Notes: generated by a model from the letters alone, not told the origin. 64,000 bases of DNA from Micromonospora parastrephiae (GCF_016802865.1 NZ_JAEVHM010000008.1:1-64000), one strand, 5' to 3'; shown: positions 1 through 8,842, counted from the first letter of the stretch. Made by a program: numbers and translations.

Positions 1-402
1 GGCCTGCTCCCGCGCCCTCGCCGCGTCGGCCGCCGCGGTCTCGGCGTCGTCGCGGGCCTCGTCGCGTTCGGTCTGGGCCGCCGCTATCTCGGTGGCGGCC
101 TCGGCGCGGGCCTGGGCGAGCTGCCGCTGCACCCCCACCGGGGACAGCTCGGCGTGCAGGGCCTCGGTCAGCGTCTCGACGATCTGGTCGAGCCGGTCCA
201 CCGCCTCCCACGTGCGGGCCACCTGCCCGGGCAGGCCGGGGGCGTTGCGGTGGCGCATCCGGCTGTTGCGCGACGCGCGCTGGCAGGCGCCGTCGTTGTC
301 CCGGCAGTAGCGAAACGGTCGACCCGCGCCGACACGCTGCGGCACCGGCCGTCCACAGTGCGCACACGGACGGGTCTCGGCGGGGGTGAGCTGCGCGTCC
401 AT
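1..402 (-). CDS. Zinc-ribbon-like / coiled-coil hypothetical protein (3' end outside window)
   Basis: The reading frame opens at an ATG at 402 and stays open for 134 codons to the window edge, so the C-terminus is missing. Near the N-terminus is a CAHCGRPVP element followed by YCRDNDGACQ, giving four cysteines that could bind zinc. Residues from about 65 onward are rich in Ala, Glu, Gln and Arg with heptad-like spacing, which suggests a long coiled coil. I do not recognise a named family. Similar Cys-motif plus coiled-coil proteins occur in actinomycetes without a known role. A TAGACT box lies nine bases before the ATG. Confidence 0.7.
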   Translation of the reverse strand, partial: MDAQLTPAETRPCAHCGRPVPQRVGAGRPFRYCRDNDGACQRASRNSRMRHRNAPGLPGQVARTWEAVDRLDQIVETLTEALHAELSPVGVQRQLAQARAEAATEIAAAQTERDEARDDAETAAADAARAREQA

Positions 403-428
403 CGAGGGCGAAGTCTAGTGCCGGCCGT

Positions 429-533
429 TCAGCTCGCGGCCCGGGCCGTCGCGTCCAGGGTGTAGCGGCGTTGCAGCAGCACCGCGGCTAGCATCGCCAC
501 CGCCGGCAGCAGCCCGAACCGTAGCGAACCGCC
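429..533 (-). pseudogene. Relic of an MFS transporter C-terminus
   Basis: About 34 codons ending at a stop at 429 read as a final hydrophobic helix followed by QRRYTLDATAR, the typical tail of a major facilitator transporter of the GPH or drug-efflux kind. Upstream in the same frame the translation is Arg-rich and shadow-like, so only the 3' end survives. It sits next to a TetR N-terminal relic on the opposite strand, consistent with a decayed divergent regulator/efflux pair. Confidence 0.4.
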
Positions 534-626
534 GCGAGCGCCGCGTCGGCGACTCACCGGCCGTCGAGGCCACGAAACCGCCGACGGCCAGCCACGTTGC
601 CGGATTCTAGGGGCACCATGGCGGCC

Positions 627-710
627 ATGACCATGCCCCGCCGCCGTCCGGGTCGACCCCGGCGCGACGAGACCCGACCGACGCGCGAGGTGGTGCTCAA
701 CGCGGCCACC
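627..710 (+). pseudogene. Relic of a TetR-family regulator N-terminus
   Basis: The frame reads MTMPRRRPGRPRRDETR and then TREVVLNAAT, the usual start of a TetR repressor just before its helix-turn-helix. Homology is lost at about 710, where unrelated residues follow, and no ligand-binding domain is present. The frame stays open to 920, but that part overlaps the end of the next gene. Apart from this relic and the MFS relic, I see nothing else in the stretch 403-832. Confidence 0.4.
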
Positions 711-832
711 GACCAGGTCGGCGGCCTGTGGGTGTACGGGGCACCCGACTCGCCCGCGTACCGCACCCTGCACCTCAACACTGGCCGCCGGGATGTTGCG
801 CCGGCACCGCGACGCGGACCGGTGAACCCGGC

Positions 833-1684
833 TCAGTGCTCCACGTCCATGCGCTGGGTGCCGATGACCGACAGCAGCCTCAGCGCCTCTTCCGAGGGTG
901 AGCCGGGAACGGCCGTGTAGATCACGACCTGCTGGTCCCGGTCGGTGATGTCGAGGACGTCACAGTTCACGGTGACCGGGCCGACCAGCGGGTGCTGGAA
1001 GGTCTTGCACAGGGTGGGCTCGGCGCCCACGTCGTGGGAGGCCCACAGTTGGGCGAAGTCCTCACTCCCGGCGAGCAGGTCACCCACCAGCTCGGTCACC
1101 TCGGGATCGTCGGGGTAGCGCGCCGCGGTGGCGCGCAGGCGGCGGGCCGAGGTACGGGCGAACGCGTTTGCGTCGGACACCCCGTACAGCCGCCGCCCCT
1201 GCGGGTGGGGACCCAGGAAGACCCGGCGCACAAGGTTGCGGTGTCGCCGTGGCAGGGCGGAGAAGTCCTCCATGAGGGCAGCCGCGAGATCATTCCAGGC
1301 GATCACCTCGTACGCCGCAGAGGTCACGATCACGGCCGCCTGCGGCAGCCGTTGCAGGAGGTCGAGGACGCTCTGCCGTACCTCGCGGGAGGGCCCGGGC
1401 GGCGGCCCCGGCGGTGCGCCGGCGAGGTGGTGCAGGTGACTGCGCTCGGCGTTCGACAGCCGCAGGGCGCGGGCCAGCCCGGCCAGCACCTCACGCGATG
1501 GGCGCGGCCCGCGGGCCTGCTCCAGACGGGTGTAGTACTCGGTCGAGATGAACGCCAACTGGGCCGCCTCCTCACGACGCAGCCCGGGGGTGCGGCGGCG
1601 CGGCCCGGCGGGCAGGCCCACGTCGGCAGGCGTGATCCGCTCGCGCCTGCTACGCAGGAAGACAGCCAGCTCTCGTCGGTCCAC
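833..1684 (-). CDS. XRE-family regulator with MmyB-like ligand domain
   Basis: This 283-residue protein has an N-terminal helix-turn-helix (about residues 12-75, including RREEAAQLAFISTEYYTRLE) and a C-terminal MmyB-like domain with the hallmark NDLAAAL and QHPLVGPV stretches. Such proteins are DNA-binding repressors or activators whose PAS-like domain may bind a fatty acid or other small ligand. The start chosen is GTG 1684, which gives the usual VDRRELAVFLRSRRE beginning after a G-rich ribosome site. The gene diverges from an SDR gene, with a 45-bp inverted repeat between them, so it very likely regulates that SDR and itself. Confidence 0.9.
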   Translation of the reverse strand: MDRRELAVFLRSRRERITPADVGLPAGPRRRTPGLRREEAAQLAFISTEYYTRLEQARGPRPSREVLAGLARALRLSNAERSHLHHLAGAPPGPPPGPSREVRQSVLDLLQRLPQAAVIVTSAAYEVIAWNDLAAALMEDFSALPRRHRNLVRRVFLGPHPQGRRLYGVSDANAFARTSARRLRATAARYPDDPEVTELVGDLLAGSEDFAQLWASHDVGAEPTLCKTFQHPLVGPVTVNCDVLDITDRDQQVVIYTAVPGSPSEEALRLLSVIGTQRMDVEH

Positions 1685-1705
1685 ACCCCCAGTGTGCACG
1701 TGATT

Positions 1706-1750
1706 CGCGGGACCGATCCAGGTACCGCCAGTGCCTGGATCGGCCCCGCG
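1706..1750. promoter_or_regulatory. Long inverted repeat, probable operator
   Basis: Arms at 1706-1722 and 1734-1750 match as inverted repeats at 16 of 17 positions, with core CCGATCCAGG and its complement separated by 11 bases. The element lies exactly between the divergent MmyB-type regulator and the SDR gene, where an operator of the regulator would be expected. Binding by the adjacent regulator is inference. Confidence 0.7.
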
Positions 1751-1771
1751 ACCGGACGCAGGCTTGCTGCC

Positions 1772-2572
1772 ATGGACAACACACCAAATGCTGACGAAAC
1801 CACCCTGACCCCTACTGGTCTGTTGGCCGGCAAGGTCGCCTTCATCACCGGCGCTGGGCGCGGTATCGGTGCCGCCGCGGCCCGGTTGTTCGCCGCCGAG
1901 GGCGCCCGGGTGCTGCTCGCCGCCCGCACGGAGGAGCAACTGAAGGCGGTGACCGAGGAGGTCCGGGCAGCGGGCGGCACCGCGGACCACGTGGTCTGCG
2001 ACCTGGCCGACGCGGCGAGCGTGCGCGCCGCGGTCGACCGCGTGGTCGAGTTGTACGGCCGCCTCGACGTCGCCTTCAACAACGGCGCGACGTTCGTGCC
2101 GCCCGGCCCGATGGACCGGGTGCGGGAGACCGACTTCGACCATGTCTACGCCGTGAACCTCAGGGGCCCGTGGCTGGCCATGGTCGCCGAGGTCGGCGCG
2201 ATCCGGGCTACCGCCGGTACCGGGGCCATCGTCAACAACTCCAGCGTCGGCAGCCTGACGGGCAACCCCGAGCTGCCCGCCTACGGTGCGATGAAGCGGG
2301 CAGTGAACAGCCTCACCGAGTCGGCCGCCATCACGTACGGCCCGGAAGGCATCCGCGTGAACGCCATCGCGCCCGGCAACACACGGACGGAGATGATCCG
2401 CACCTGGGAGGGGGAGTCGCCCGGTCTCGTCGAACGACTCGTGGCGAACACGCCGCTGCGCCGTGCGGCCGAGCCCGTCGAAATCGCCCAGGCCGCCGCC
2501 TGGCTGCTCAGTGATCGCGCCTCGTTCGTCACCGGCACGGTTCTGCGGGTCGACGGCGGTGCGCGGGCCTGA
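1772..2572 (+). CDS. Short-chain dehydrogenase/reductase
   Basis: This 266-residue classical SDR has the cofactor motif TGAGRGIG near residues 26-33, a structural NNGA in place of the usual NNAG, a catalytic Ser near 158 and YGAMK (Tyr near 171, Lys four further on). The C-terminal GTVLRVDGG is typical of the family. It should carry out an NAD(P)H-dependent oxidation or reduction of an unknown alcohol or carbonyl. It is divergent from an MmyB-type regulator, a common pairing in actinomycetes that suggests substrate-induced expression. Its end lies eight bases from the convergent LysE-type gene. Confidence 0.9.
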   Translation: MDNTPNADETTLTPTGLLAGKVAFITGAGRGIGAAAARLFAAEGARVLLAARTEEQLKAVTEEVRAAGGTADHVVCDLADAASVRAAVDRVVELYGRLDVAFNNGATFVPPGPMDRVRETDFDHVYAVNLRGPWLAMVAEVGAIRATAGTGAIVNNSSVGSLTGNPELPAYGAMKRAVNSLTESAAITYGPEGIRVNAIAPGNTRTEMIRTWEGESPGLVERLVANTPLRRAAEPVEIAQAAAWLLSDRASFVTGTVLRVDGGARA

Positions 2573-2580
2573 GCGACGCC

Positions 2581-3231
2581 TCAGGGTGTGGCGATCGCGG
2601 CGCGGCTGCGGTCGGTGGCGATGCGGACGGCCAGCGCCGCGAGGGCCGTACCGGTCACCCACCGCTGCACCCGCAGCCACACCGGCCGACGGGCGAAGAA
2701 CCCGGCAAGCGTGCCGGCGCTGAGCACGATCAGCGCGTTGACGCTCAGCGCGACGGCGATCTGGGTCAGTCCGAGCAGCAGGCTCTGCGCCGCCACGTGC
2801 CCCCGAGTCGGGTCGACGAACTGCGGCAGCAGCGACACGTACAGGATGGCGATCTTCGGGTTGAGCAGGTTGGTGACCAGGCCCATGGTGAACAGCCGCC
2901 GCGGCGGGTCCGGCGGCAGCGGCGCGGGCGTGAACGGTGACCGCCCGCCCGGACGCACCGTGCGCCAGGCCAGCCACAGCAGGTAACCGGCCCCGGCCAG
3001 CTTCACCACCGCGTACAGCGTGGGCACCAGGACGAACACGGCGGCCAGGCCGGCGACCGCCGTGGTCAGGTAGACGCCGAACCCGGCGGCCACCCCGAGC
3101 AGCGAGACCAGCCCGGCCCGGCGGCCCTGCGCCACCGAGCGCGAGACCAGGTAGACCATGTTCGGGCCGGGTGTGAGCACCAGCCCCAACGCCACCAACG
3201 CGATGCCCAGCAGGGCACCCGAACCCACCAT
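2581..3231 (-). CDS. LysE/RhtB-family amino-acid or metabolite exporter
   Basis: A 216-residue membrane protein with about six hydrophobic segments. The N-terminal LTPGPNMVYLVSRSVAQGRR is the LysE/RhtB signature, and LLNPKIAILY after the central loop is also conserved. The family exports amino acids such as threonine, homoserine or lysine. The start at 3231 follows a GGGGG ribosome site; longer in-frame starts add an Arg-rich tail atypical of the family. Confidence 0.9.
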   Translation of the reverse strand: MVGSGALLGIALVALGLVLTPGPNMVYLVSRSVAQGRRAGLVSLLGVAAGFGVYLTTAVAGLAAVFVLVPTLYAVVKLAGAGYLLWLAWRTVRPGGRSPFTPAPLPPDPPRRLFTMGLVTNLLNPKIAILYVSLLPQFVDPTRGHVAAQSLLLGLTQIAVALSVNALIVLSAGTLAGFFARRPVWLRVQRWVTGTALAALAVRIATDRSRAAIATP

Positions 3232-3459
3232 GACGATCCCCCGTTTCACCGCCGACCGGACCGACCGTAGGCCGGGGCGGCCCCGCCGGCCGAGGGCCAC
3301 CTGCCAGGTCGTGGCCCTGAAATCCGGTCAGCGGGGCGGAAACGTCCCTGGGTGGCAGTGCGCCGGGAATGGTCGCGGTCGCGGGGGCGCTGATCCGTCG
3401 CAAGTGCGTGTCGCCGGCCGGAGGGGGCGCGTTACGGTGGCCAGGGGAGGTGGCGCAGG

Positions 3460-3945
3460 GTGACCGAGGCGTGGGACGCGGCCGTGGAGGCGCAGATCCG
3501 GGGAGCCGTGCAACGCGGCGAGTTCGACAACCTGCCCGGCCTGGGCAAGCCGATCCCCGGGCGCGGAATGCCGTACGACGAGTCGTGGTGGATCAAGAGC
3601 TTCCTGGAGCGCGAGAAGCTGCCCAGCGACCTGCTGCTACCCACCCCACTGCAACTGCGTCGCCGTATCGAGCAGGTCCCCGACGAGGTCCGCGACCTGC
3701 CTACCGAGCAGTCCGTGCGGGACTTCGTGGCGCAGCTCAACGCCCAGATCGTGGCGTGGCTGCGCAACCCCGAAGGCCCGCGCGTGGCGGTCCGGCCGGT
3801 GAACGCCGACGAGGTAATCGGCCGCTGGCGCGCCGAGCGCGCCCGGCCCGGGGCCAGGGTGCCCGCCACCGAACCGGCAACCGCCGTCGCGCCGGCCCGC
3901 CGTCCCCGCCGGAGGTGGTGGCCGCGCTGGCGCCGTGCGGGCTGA
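3460..3945 (+). CDS. DUF1992 / DnaJ-homologue subfamily C member 28-like protein
   Basis: The 161-residue protein contains the DUF1992 signature: AVEAQIRGAVQRGEFDNLPG, then GKPIPG and a WWIKSFLERE helix. Function is unknown in bacteria; the domain occurs in eukaryotic DNAJC28 without implying chaperone activity here. The GTG start is supported by AGGGGAGG nine bases upstream. The C-terminus is a Pro/Arg/Trp-rich tail with no clear domain. Confidence 0.88.
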   Translation: MTEAWDAAVEAQIRGAVQRGEFDNLPGLGKPIPGRGMPYDESWWIKSFLEREKLPSDLLLPTPLQLRRRIEQVPDEVRDLPTEQSVRDFVAQLNAQIVAWLRNPEGPRVAVRPVNADEVIGRWRAERARPGARVPATEPATAVAPARRPRRRWWPRWRRAG

Positions 3946-3981
3946 CCCCCACAGCGGCGACGGCAACGGCAGACTGTACCG

Positions 3982-4518
3982 ATGTTGATCGAGTCACGGG
4001 CGTCGGACACCTCCCCGGCGCTCATCCTGCGCCCCTGGTGCGCGGACGACCTGGACGCATTGCTGGCCGCGTACCGGGATCCGGTGCTGCGCCGATGGAC
4101 CCGTGTCCCGGTGACGAACGCCGCCGAGGGCCGGCGATGGCTGGACCGGACGCGACAGGACTGGACCGACGGCCGCCGGTACAGTCTCGCCGTTCTCGAG
4201 GGCGCCACGGACGATCCACGCCTCGTGGCGAACGTGGTGCTCAAGGGGGCCGCGCCCGAGCGGCCGGCCGCCGAGGTGGGCTACTGGACCGCGGTGTGGG
4301 CGCGCGGGCGTGGAATCGCCCCACGGGCGGTCACCGCGCTCAGTCGGTGGGCGTTCGACCGGTTCCCCCGGCTGGAGCGCCTCGACCTGCTGCACCAGGT
4401 GGACAACGTCGCGTCCTGCCGGGTGGCGCAGAAGAGCGGCTACGTGTTCCAGGAGGTGCTGCCGGCCCGGCCGCCGTTCCCCCTCGACGGTCACCGACAC
4501 ACGCTCACCGTCCGCTGA
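3982..4518 (+). CDS. GNAT acetyltransferase, RimJ/RimL type
   Basis: A 178-residue single-domain acetyltransferase. It begins with LILRPWCADDLDALL and has the acetyl-CoA loop ARGRGIAPRAV, the DNVASCRVAQKSGYVF motif and the late beta strand of RimJ/RimL-like enzymes. These use acetyl-CoA to acetylate protein N-termini or small amines; the target is not predictable. The convergent DinB-like gene ends 13 bases away. Confidence 0.85.
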   Translation: MLIESRASDTSPALILRPWCADDLDALLAAYRDPVLRRWTRVPVTNAAEGRRWLDRTRQDWTDGRRYSLAVLEGATDDPRLVANVVLKGAAPERPAAEVGYWTAVWARGRGIAPRAVTALSRWAFDRFPRLERLDLLHQVDNVASCRVAQKSGYVFQEVLPARPPFPLDGHRHTLTVR

Positions 4519-4530
4519 CCTGGGGCCGGC

Positions 4531-5106
4531 TCACTCCAGAGCGGCCCGCCAAGTCCACGAGCTGCGCCGTGCCCGGCCGGGCAGGTCGCCACGACCGGTC
4601 ATCCACAGCAGCACGTCGGGGGCGGCGCCCTCCGGGGCGTCCGGGAAGAGCCGCCGCAGCACCAGCGCGCTCAGCCGCTGCGGCGGCTGCCACCGCACGC
4701 CGAGCCCGAGGGTGATGTCGTGGCTGTGCAGCAGGGTCTCGGCCACGCCCATCGCGGCGAAGCCGGCCGGGTCGCAGGGACCGAAGTGCCAGGCCCGCGT
4801 GCCCGGCGGGGCGGCGTCGACGGCGACGGCGAGCAGCCCGGCGCAGGCACGCACCACGGTGAGTACCTGCGCCGGGCTCGCGTCGGGGGAGACCCGCAGG
4901 TCGTACGGCAGGTAACCGTCATCGGGGCGGCCGGTGACCTGGCCGGCGTACCCGAGAAGGTCGTGCGCGACGTGGGCGGCGGTGAGCCAGCAGCTCCAGC
5001 GCAGGGTGCCGGCCGGGACCGACCAGTCGTGCTCCTGGTACGGCCTCAGCACCCGGGTCATCTCGTCGGCTGCCTGGAGCAGGTCGGCGCCGGTCACCGC
5101 TGACAT
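4531..5106 (-). CDS. DinB / maleylpyruvate-isomerase-like mycothiol-dependent protein
   Basis: This 191-residue protein has the four-helix DinB/MDMPI fold signature: WLTAAHVAHDLLGYAGQVTG supplies one His, and GVAETLLHSHDITLGLG supplies the further metal-binding His/Glu/Asp residues. In actinomycetes this family includes mycothiol-dependent S-transferases and maleylpyruvate isomerase, metal enzymes acting in thiol redox or detoxification. The specific substrate is unknown. Confidence 0.8.
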   Translation of the reverse strand: MSAVTGADLLQAADEMTRVLRPYQEHDWSVPAGTLRWSCWLTAAHVAHDLLGYAGQVTGRPDDGYLPYDLRVSPDASPAQVLTVVRACAGLLAVAVDAAPPGTRAWHFGPCDPAGFAAMGVAETLLHSHDITLGLGVRWQPPQRLSALVLRRLFPDAPEGAAPDVLLWMTGRGDLPGRARRSSWTWRAALE

Positions 5107-5150
5107 CCGTCGACCCTCTCAGCGGCGCCGCGCGGGTGCAACCGGGTTCG

Positions 5151-5657
5151 TCAGCCGGCTGCCGCGGGATGCGAGTCGAGGCGGTGTGTCGAGCCCGCCG
5201 CCAGGGCCTGGTCGACGTGCTGGATGCCCGCGCGGACCAGGTCGCCGTACTGGTCGGTCGGCAGCTGCACGGCGAGGCTGCGAGCGGTGACCAGGTACGC
5301 GCGGGCCCGGGTGCTGTTGCCCAGTCGTCGGTGCACGTCGGCGAGGCTCAGGTGCAGCGACGGTAGGAAGGCCCGCACCTGGAGCGCGGAGTGGTACTGC
5401 TGGGCGCGGTCGTCGGTGAGGTCGGCGACGGCGGCCAGCGCCCGTTCGTCCCACACCAGCTCGGCCTCGGCGGTGTCCTGGAGGTCGGCGAGGTAGTGGG
5501 CGAGGGTGCAGCGGTGCAGGGCGTCACCGGTGGGGCCGATCTCGTCCCACAGCGCGCTGAGCGATTCGCGGGCCTGGACCGGCGCACCGGATTGGCCGAG
5601 TTGCACCGCCTCGATGATGCGCTTCATGGTCGGGTCGGGTGTCGGTTGGTCGTCCAT
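5151..5657 (-). CDS. TPR-like hypothetical protein
   Basis: A soluble, largely helical 168-residue protein. The pattern of paired helices around ALHRCTLAHYLADLQD and LHLSLADVHRRLGNSTRARA resembles tetratricopeptide repeats, so it probably binds other proteins. I find no catalytic motif. It is transcribed on the same strand as, and downstream of, the murein-recycling operon, but 74 bases from the end of the last gene, so membership is uncertain. Confidence 0.7.
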   Translation of the reverse strand: MDDQPTPDPTMKRIIEAVQLGQSGAPVQARESLSALWDEIGPTGDALHRCTLAHYLADLQDTAEAELVWDERALAAVADLTDDRAQQYHSALQVRAFLPSLHLSLADVHRRLGNSTRARAYLVTARSLAVQLPTDQYGDLVRAGIQHVDQALAAGSTHRLDSHPAAAG

Positions 5658-5731
5658 GCCGCCGATGCTCAGGCCTCAACCCGGTCGAGGGTCAACCCAC
5701 CGGACATCGGTCGACCCTCGCCGGGTATCGC

Positions 5732-7531
5732 TCAGCTGCGCGCGGGTGACCACCCGTCGGCGACGAGCCGGGAGGCATCGGCGCCCTCGCCGTCGACGAG
5801 CACCCCGTACCGGTCCGCCGCGACGACCCGGTCGACGTAGACGCCACGCCCCTGACCGGAGCCGTCCGTGCTGCTGCTCCATCGCAGGTGGGTGGCCTGG
5901 TCGGGCAGCGCCACCGTAACCTGCCACCAGACCCGGCCCCCGTAGCCGGTGACCGTGCCGTCGGCGCTCCATTGGCGGGCGGCGTCGCGTAGGCGCATGG
6001 TCGACGGCGTCCAGGTCTGCCCGCCGTCGGTGGAGACCTCGAATCGTGCGCTGTCGTAGCGGGGTTCGGTGTCGTACCAGAGGAGGAAGCTCAGCGTCCC
6101 GCCCCGGGCGGGCCGGCGCAGCGGAGCGGTGAGGGTGCTCGTCGTGGAGTCGCGGGGATCGGCCCGCCAGGCGCTGGCCGAGCGCGGTCGCACCGGCATC
6201 GCCTCGGCGAGATCCCGCGCGACGGCGCGTCGGGCCACGTTGTTGCTGCCCCAGCCGCGGTCGGGGTGCACCCGGTTGCTGAGCATGATCACGAACGAGT
6301 GCGACAGCGGGTCGACGACGATCGACGTCCCGGTGAAGCCAGTGTGTCCGAAGGCCACCGGCGAGGAGAGCCCCATCATGTACCAGTGCTTGTTCAGCTC
6401 GAAGCCGAGCCCGCGGTCGCTCTCCGGATAGGCCGACTCCAGCGGCGCGTTGTAGTTGACCAGCATCGTGCGCACCGTCTCCGCGCGAAGGATCCGCCGG
6501 CCGCGGTAGTCGCCGCCGTTGAGCAGTGACTGGCACAGCACGGCCAGGTCCGCCGCCGTGGAGAAGACCCCCGCGTGCCCGGCGACGCCGCCGAGCGACC
6601 ACGCGTTCTCGTCGTGTACCTCGCCCCACACCATGCCGCGTCCGGCATACGGCTGGTATTCGGTCGCGGCGATCCGCGACCGCCGCTCCGCGCCCGGGTT
6701 GTAGCCGGTGTCGGTCATGCCCAACGGCCCGGTCACGCCGTCGCGGACCAGGTCGGCCAGCGGCCGGCCGGTCACCCGCTCCACCAGTACGCCCAGCGAG
6801 ATCAGCCCGAGGTCGGAGTAGACGTACTGGGCACCGGGTGTCGCCCCGGCCGCGAGGGGCGTGGCGAGCGCTGCGGCGAACCGCTCGGCCGGTGTGGGGT
6901 ACCGGCTCCACAGCGGCGTGAACGCGGGCAGACCCGACGTGTGGGTGAGCAGCATCCGGACGGTGACCGTCTCCTTGCCGCCGGCGGCGAACTCCGGGAC
7001 GTACCGGGCGACCGGCGCGTCCAGCTCCACCCGCCCCCGCTCCACCTGCTGCATGGTGACGATCGTGGTGAACAGCTTGGACACCGACGCCAGGTCGAAG
7101 ATGGTGTCGGGGCGGGTCGCGATCTGCTGGTCGGCGGGGAGTTCCACGCCGACCAGGCCGGGCGGTGGCCCGACGGAGGCGTACTTCACCGCGCTGCCCA
7201 CGGCGGCGTGCTGGACGATGACGCCGTCCTTGGCGGCGAGGACCACCGCGCCCGCGTACGCCGGGTAGTCGGGGTGGTCCGGCGTCGGTTGAAGGTACGC
7301 CGCCAGGTCGGCGGGCAGGCGATCCACCTGCTCGGGGAGCAGCCCGACCTGGCGGGCGCTGCCGCGCCGCAACGTGTCGTGTCGGAAGTGGATGTCGGCG
7401 GGGGTGACGGACGGCGGACCGGACCCGGCCGGGGCGGCCACCGCCCCGGTGACGGGCAGGGTCGTGCCCAGGACCACCAGGGCCAGGCCGAGCGCGAGTG
7501 AACGGAGCGGGCGACGGGTCGGCATGGTCAT
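5732..7531 (-). CDS. Secreted serine hydrolase, AmiE/beta-lactamase family
   Basis: A 599-residue protein with a signal peptide (hydrophobic residues about 9-30 ending AVAAP). Its penicillin-binding fold has the SxxK motif ASVSK with Ser near 149, a YSD element in the second-motif position and HTG as the third motif. A C-terminal beta-rich region (FEVSTDGGQTW) probably binds carbohydrate or another surface. It is the last gene of an operon with namZ and nagZ homologues. In Bacillus subtilis the matching gene, amiE (ybbE), encodes an N-acetylmuramyl-L-alanine amidase that removes peptides from MurNAc. The same role here is inferred from fold and context. Confidence 0.85.
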   Translation of the reverse strand: MTMPTRRPLRSLALGLALVVLGTTLPVTGAVAAPAGSGPPSVTPADIHFRHDTLRRGSARQVGLLPEQVDRLPADLAAYLQPTPDHPDYPAYAGAVVLAAKDGVIVQHAAVGSAVKYASVGPPPGLVGVELPADQQIATRPDTIFDLASVSKLFTTIVTMQQVERGRVELDAPVARYVPEFAAGGKETVTVRMLLTHTSGLPAFTPLWSRYPTPAERFAAALATPLAAGATPGAQYVYSDLGLISLGVLVERVTGRPLADLVRDGVTGPLGMTDTGYNPGAERRSRIAATEYQPYAGRGMVWGEVHDENAWSLGGVAGHAGVFSTAADLAVLCQSLLNGGDYRGRRILRAETVRTMLVNYNAPLESAYPESDRGLGFELNKHWYMMGLSSPVAFGHTGFTGTSIVVDPLSHSFVIMLSNRVHPDRGWGSNNVARRAVARDLAEAMPVRPRSASAWRADPRDSTTSTLTAPLRRPARGGTLSFLLWYDTEPRYDSARFEVSTDGGQTWTPSTMRLRDAARQWSADGTVTGYGGRVWWQVTVALPDQATHLRWSSSTDGSGQGRGVYVDRVVAADRYGVLVDGEGADASRLVADGWSPARS

Positions 7532-7542
7532 GACCGCACTCC

Positions 7543-8832
7543 TCAGTAGAGCAGGTAGGGCCGGCGGCGCCGGTTGAAGGTGGCCAACTCCTCGGCCCAG
7601 GCACCGACGACGTCGTCCACGTCGGCTCCGGCGTCGATCTGGGTACGCAGGCGCGGCGACCCGGTGAGCTTGTCGATCCAGTACGGGCGCACGGTGTCCC
7701 AGGAGTCGCGTCGCCAGGCGAACGCCGGGTACTTGTGCGCCTCCACCAACATCGCGACGCCGGTGCGGATCGGGTCGTACACCGCCCGGTCGACGACCTT
7801 GACCTCGACGCCGGCGCAGAGCTTGTTGAGCAGGTCCGGCTTCTGCCCGGCCGAGGTGGGCGAGAAGTACGCCTCGCGGAACTCCACTCCGGGCAGGTTC
7901 CGGGCGTTGAGCCGGTCACCCCAGTGGTGGTCGAAGTCCGTCGCCAGCCCACCGATCAGCTCGAACGGGCGGCACGTGCCGCGGCCCTCGGTGATCGACG
8001 CGACGCCCTCGAACAGGCCGGTACCCGGGTAGACAAGGGCGGTGTCCGGGGTGGGCATGTTCGGGCTGGGCATCACCCAGGGCACGCCGGTGTCGGCGGC
8101 GAGGTCGTCGCGCTTCCAGTTCCGGCACCGCACCACGTGCAGGTCGACCGGTCGCCCCGCCTCGGCCGGCAGGAAGGTGGCGTTGAAGAACCGGGCCAGC
8201 TCCCCGACTGTCATCCCGTGCTGCTGGATGATCTCCTTGAGGCCCACCCCCGAGGTGTACGGGCTGGTCATCATCGGTCCGTACGCGCGCCCGCCGATGG
8301 GGTTGGGCCGGTCCAGCACGACGTAGCGTTTGCCGACCCGGGCCGCGGCGACCATCGAGGTGTACATCGTCCAGATGTAGGTGTAGAAGCGGACCCCGAC
8401 GTCCTGGATGTCGAAGACCACCGTGTCCACCCCGGCCTCGGTGAACATGGCTTCCCACCGGGCCTGCGAGGCGCCGTACGCGTCGTAGACCGGGATGCCG
8501 GTGCGTGCGTCGACGCCGGTGCCCTCGCTGCCACCGGCCTGCGCGGAGCCGCGGAAGCCGTGTTCCGGGCCGAACGCCGCGGCCAGTTGTACCCGACCCG
8601 AGCCGTGCATCAGGTCGACGAGGTGCCGGTAGGACGCGTCGACGCCGGTGGGGTTGGAGACGACGCCCACCCGCTGGCCGGCGAGTTCGGCGAATCCGGA
8701 GGACACCAGCTCGTCGAGGCCGGTGCGGACCGCACGGCCACGGGGGCTCGCCGCCGCGGGCGCCAGTGCCCCCGCGCTCGCCCCCAGCGCGCCGGTTCCG
8801 ACGGCTCCGACAAGGAAGTTCCTGCGCTGCAT
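7543..8832 (-). CDS. namZ: NamZ-type exo-beta-N-acetylmuramidase (DUF1343)
   Basis: The 429-residue protein starts with a twin-arginine-like signal (RRNFLVGAVG then an Ala-rich stretch ending AAASP), so it is exported. The remainder matches the DUF1343 family across its length, with VGVVSNPTGVD, FGPEHGFRG, FDIQDVGVRFYTY, DRPNPIGG and ITEGRGT. The founding member, NamZ (YbbC) of Bacillus subtilis, releases terminal MurNAc from peptide-free glycan strands. The gene lies 11 bases from the amiE-like gene and 10 bases after nagZ, a tight operon that reproduces the Bacillus nagZ/amiE/namZ recycling set. Confidence 0.9.
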   Translation of the reverse strand: MQRRNFLVGAVGTGALGASAGALAPAAASPRGRAVRTGLDELVSSGFAELAGQRVGVVSNPTGVDASYRHLVDLMHGSGRVQLAAAFGPEHGFRGSAQAGGSEGTGVDARTGIPVYDAYGASQARWEAMFTEAGVDTVVFDIQDVGVRFYTYIWTMYTSMVAAARVGKRYVVLDRPNPIGGRAYGPMMTSPYTSGVGLKEIIQQHGMTVGELARFFNATFLPAEAGRPVDLHVVRCRNWKRDDLAADTGVPWVMPSPNMPTPDTALVYPGTGLFEGVASITEGRGTCRPFELIGGLATDFDHHWGDRLNARNLPGVEFREAYFSPTSAGQKPDLLNKLCAGVEVKVVDRAVYDPIRTGVAMLVEAHKYPAFAWRRDSWDTVRPYWIDKLTGSPRLRTQIDAGADVDDVVGAWAEELATFNRRRRPYLLY

Positions 8833-8842
8833 TGGTTGCCTC

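Noticed and set aside
833-3403. A very long minus-strand frame of 856 codons
   Set aside because: Only the last 283 codons match a family (MmyB-type regulator). The rest is antisense to the SDR and LysE-type genes, a common artefact in high-GC DNA.
5676-7952. A 758-codon minus-strand frame
   Set aside because: It is a shifted shadow of the AmiE-like and NamZ genes with Arg/Pro-rich nonsense and no domain.
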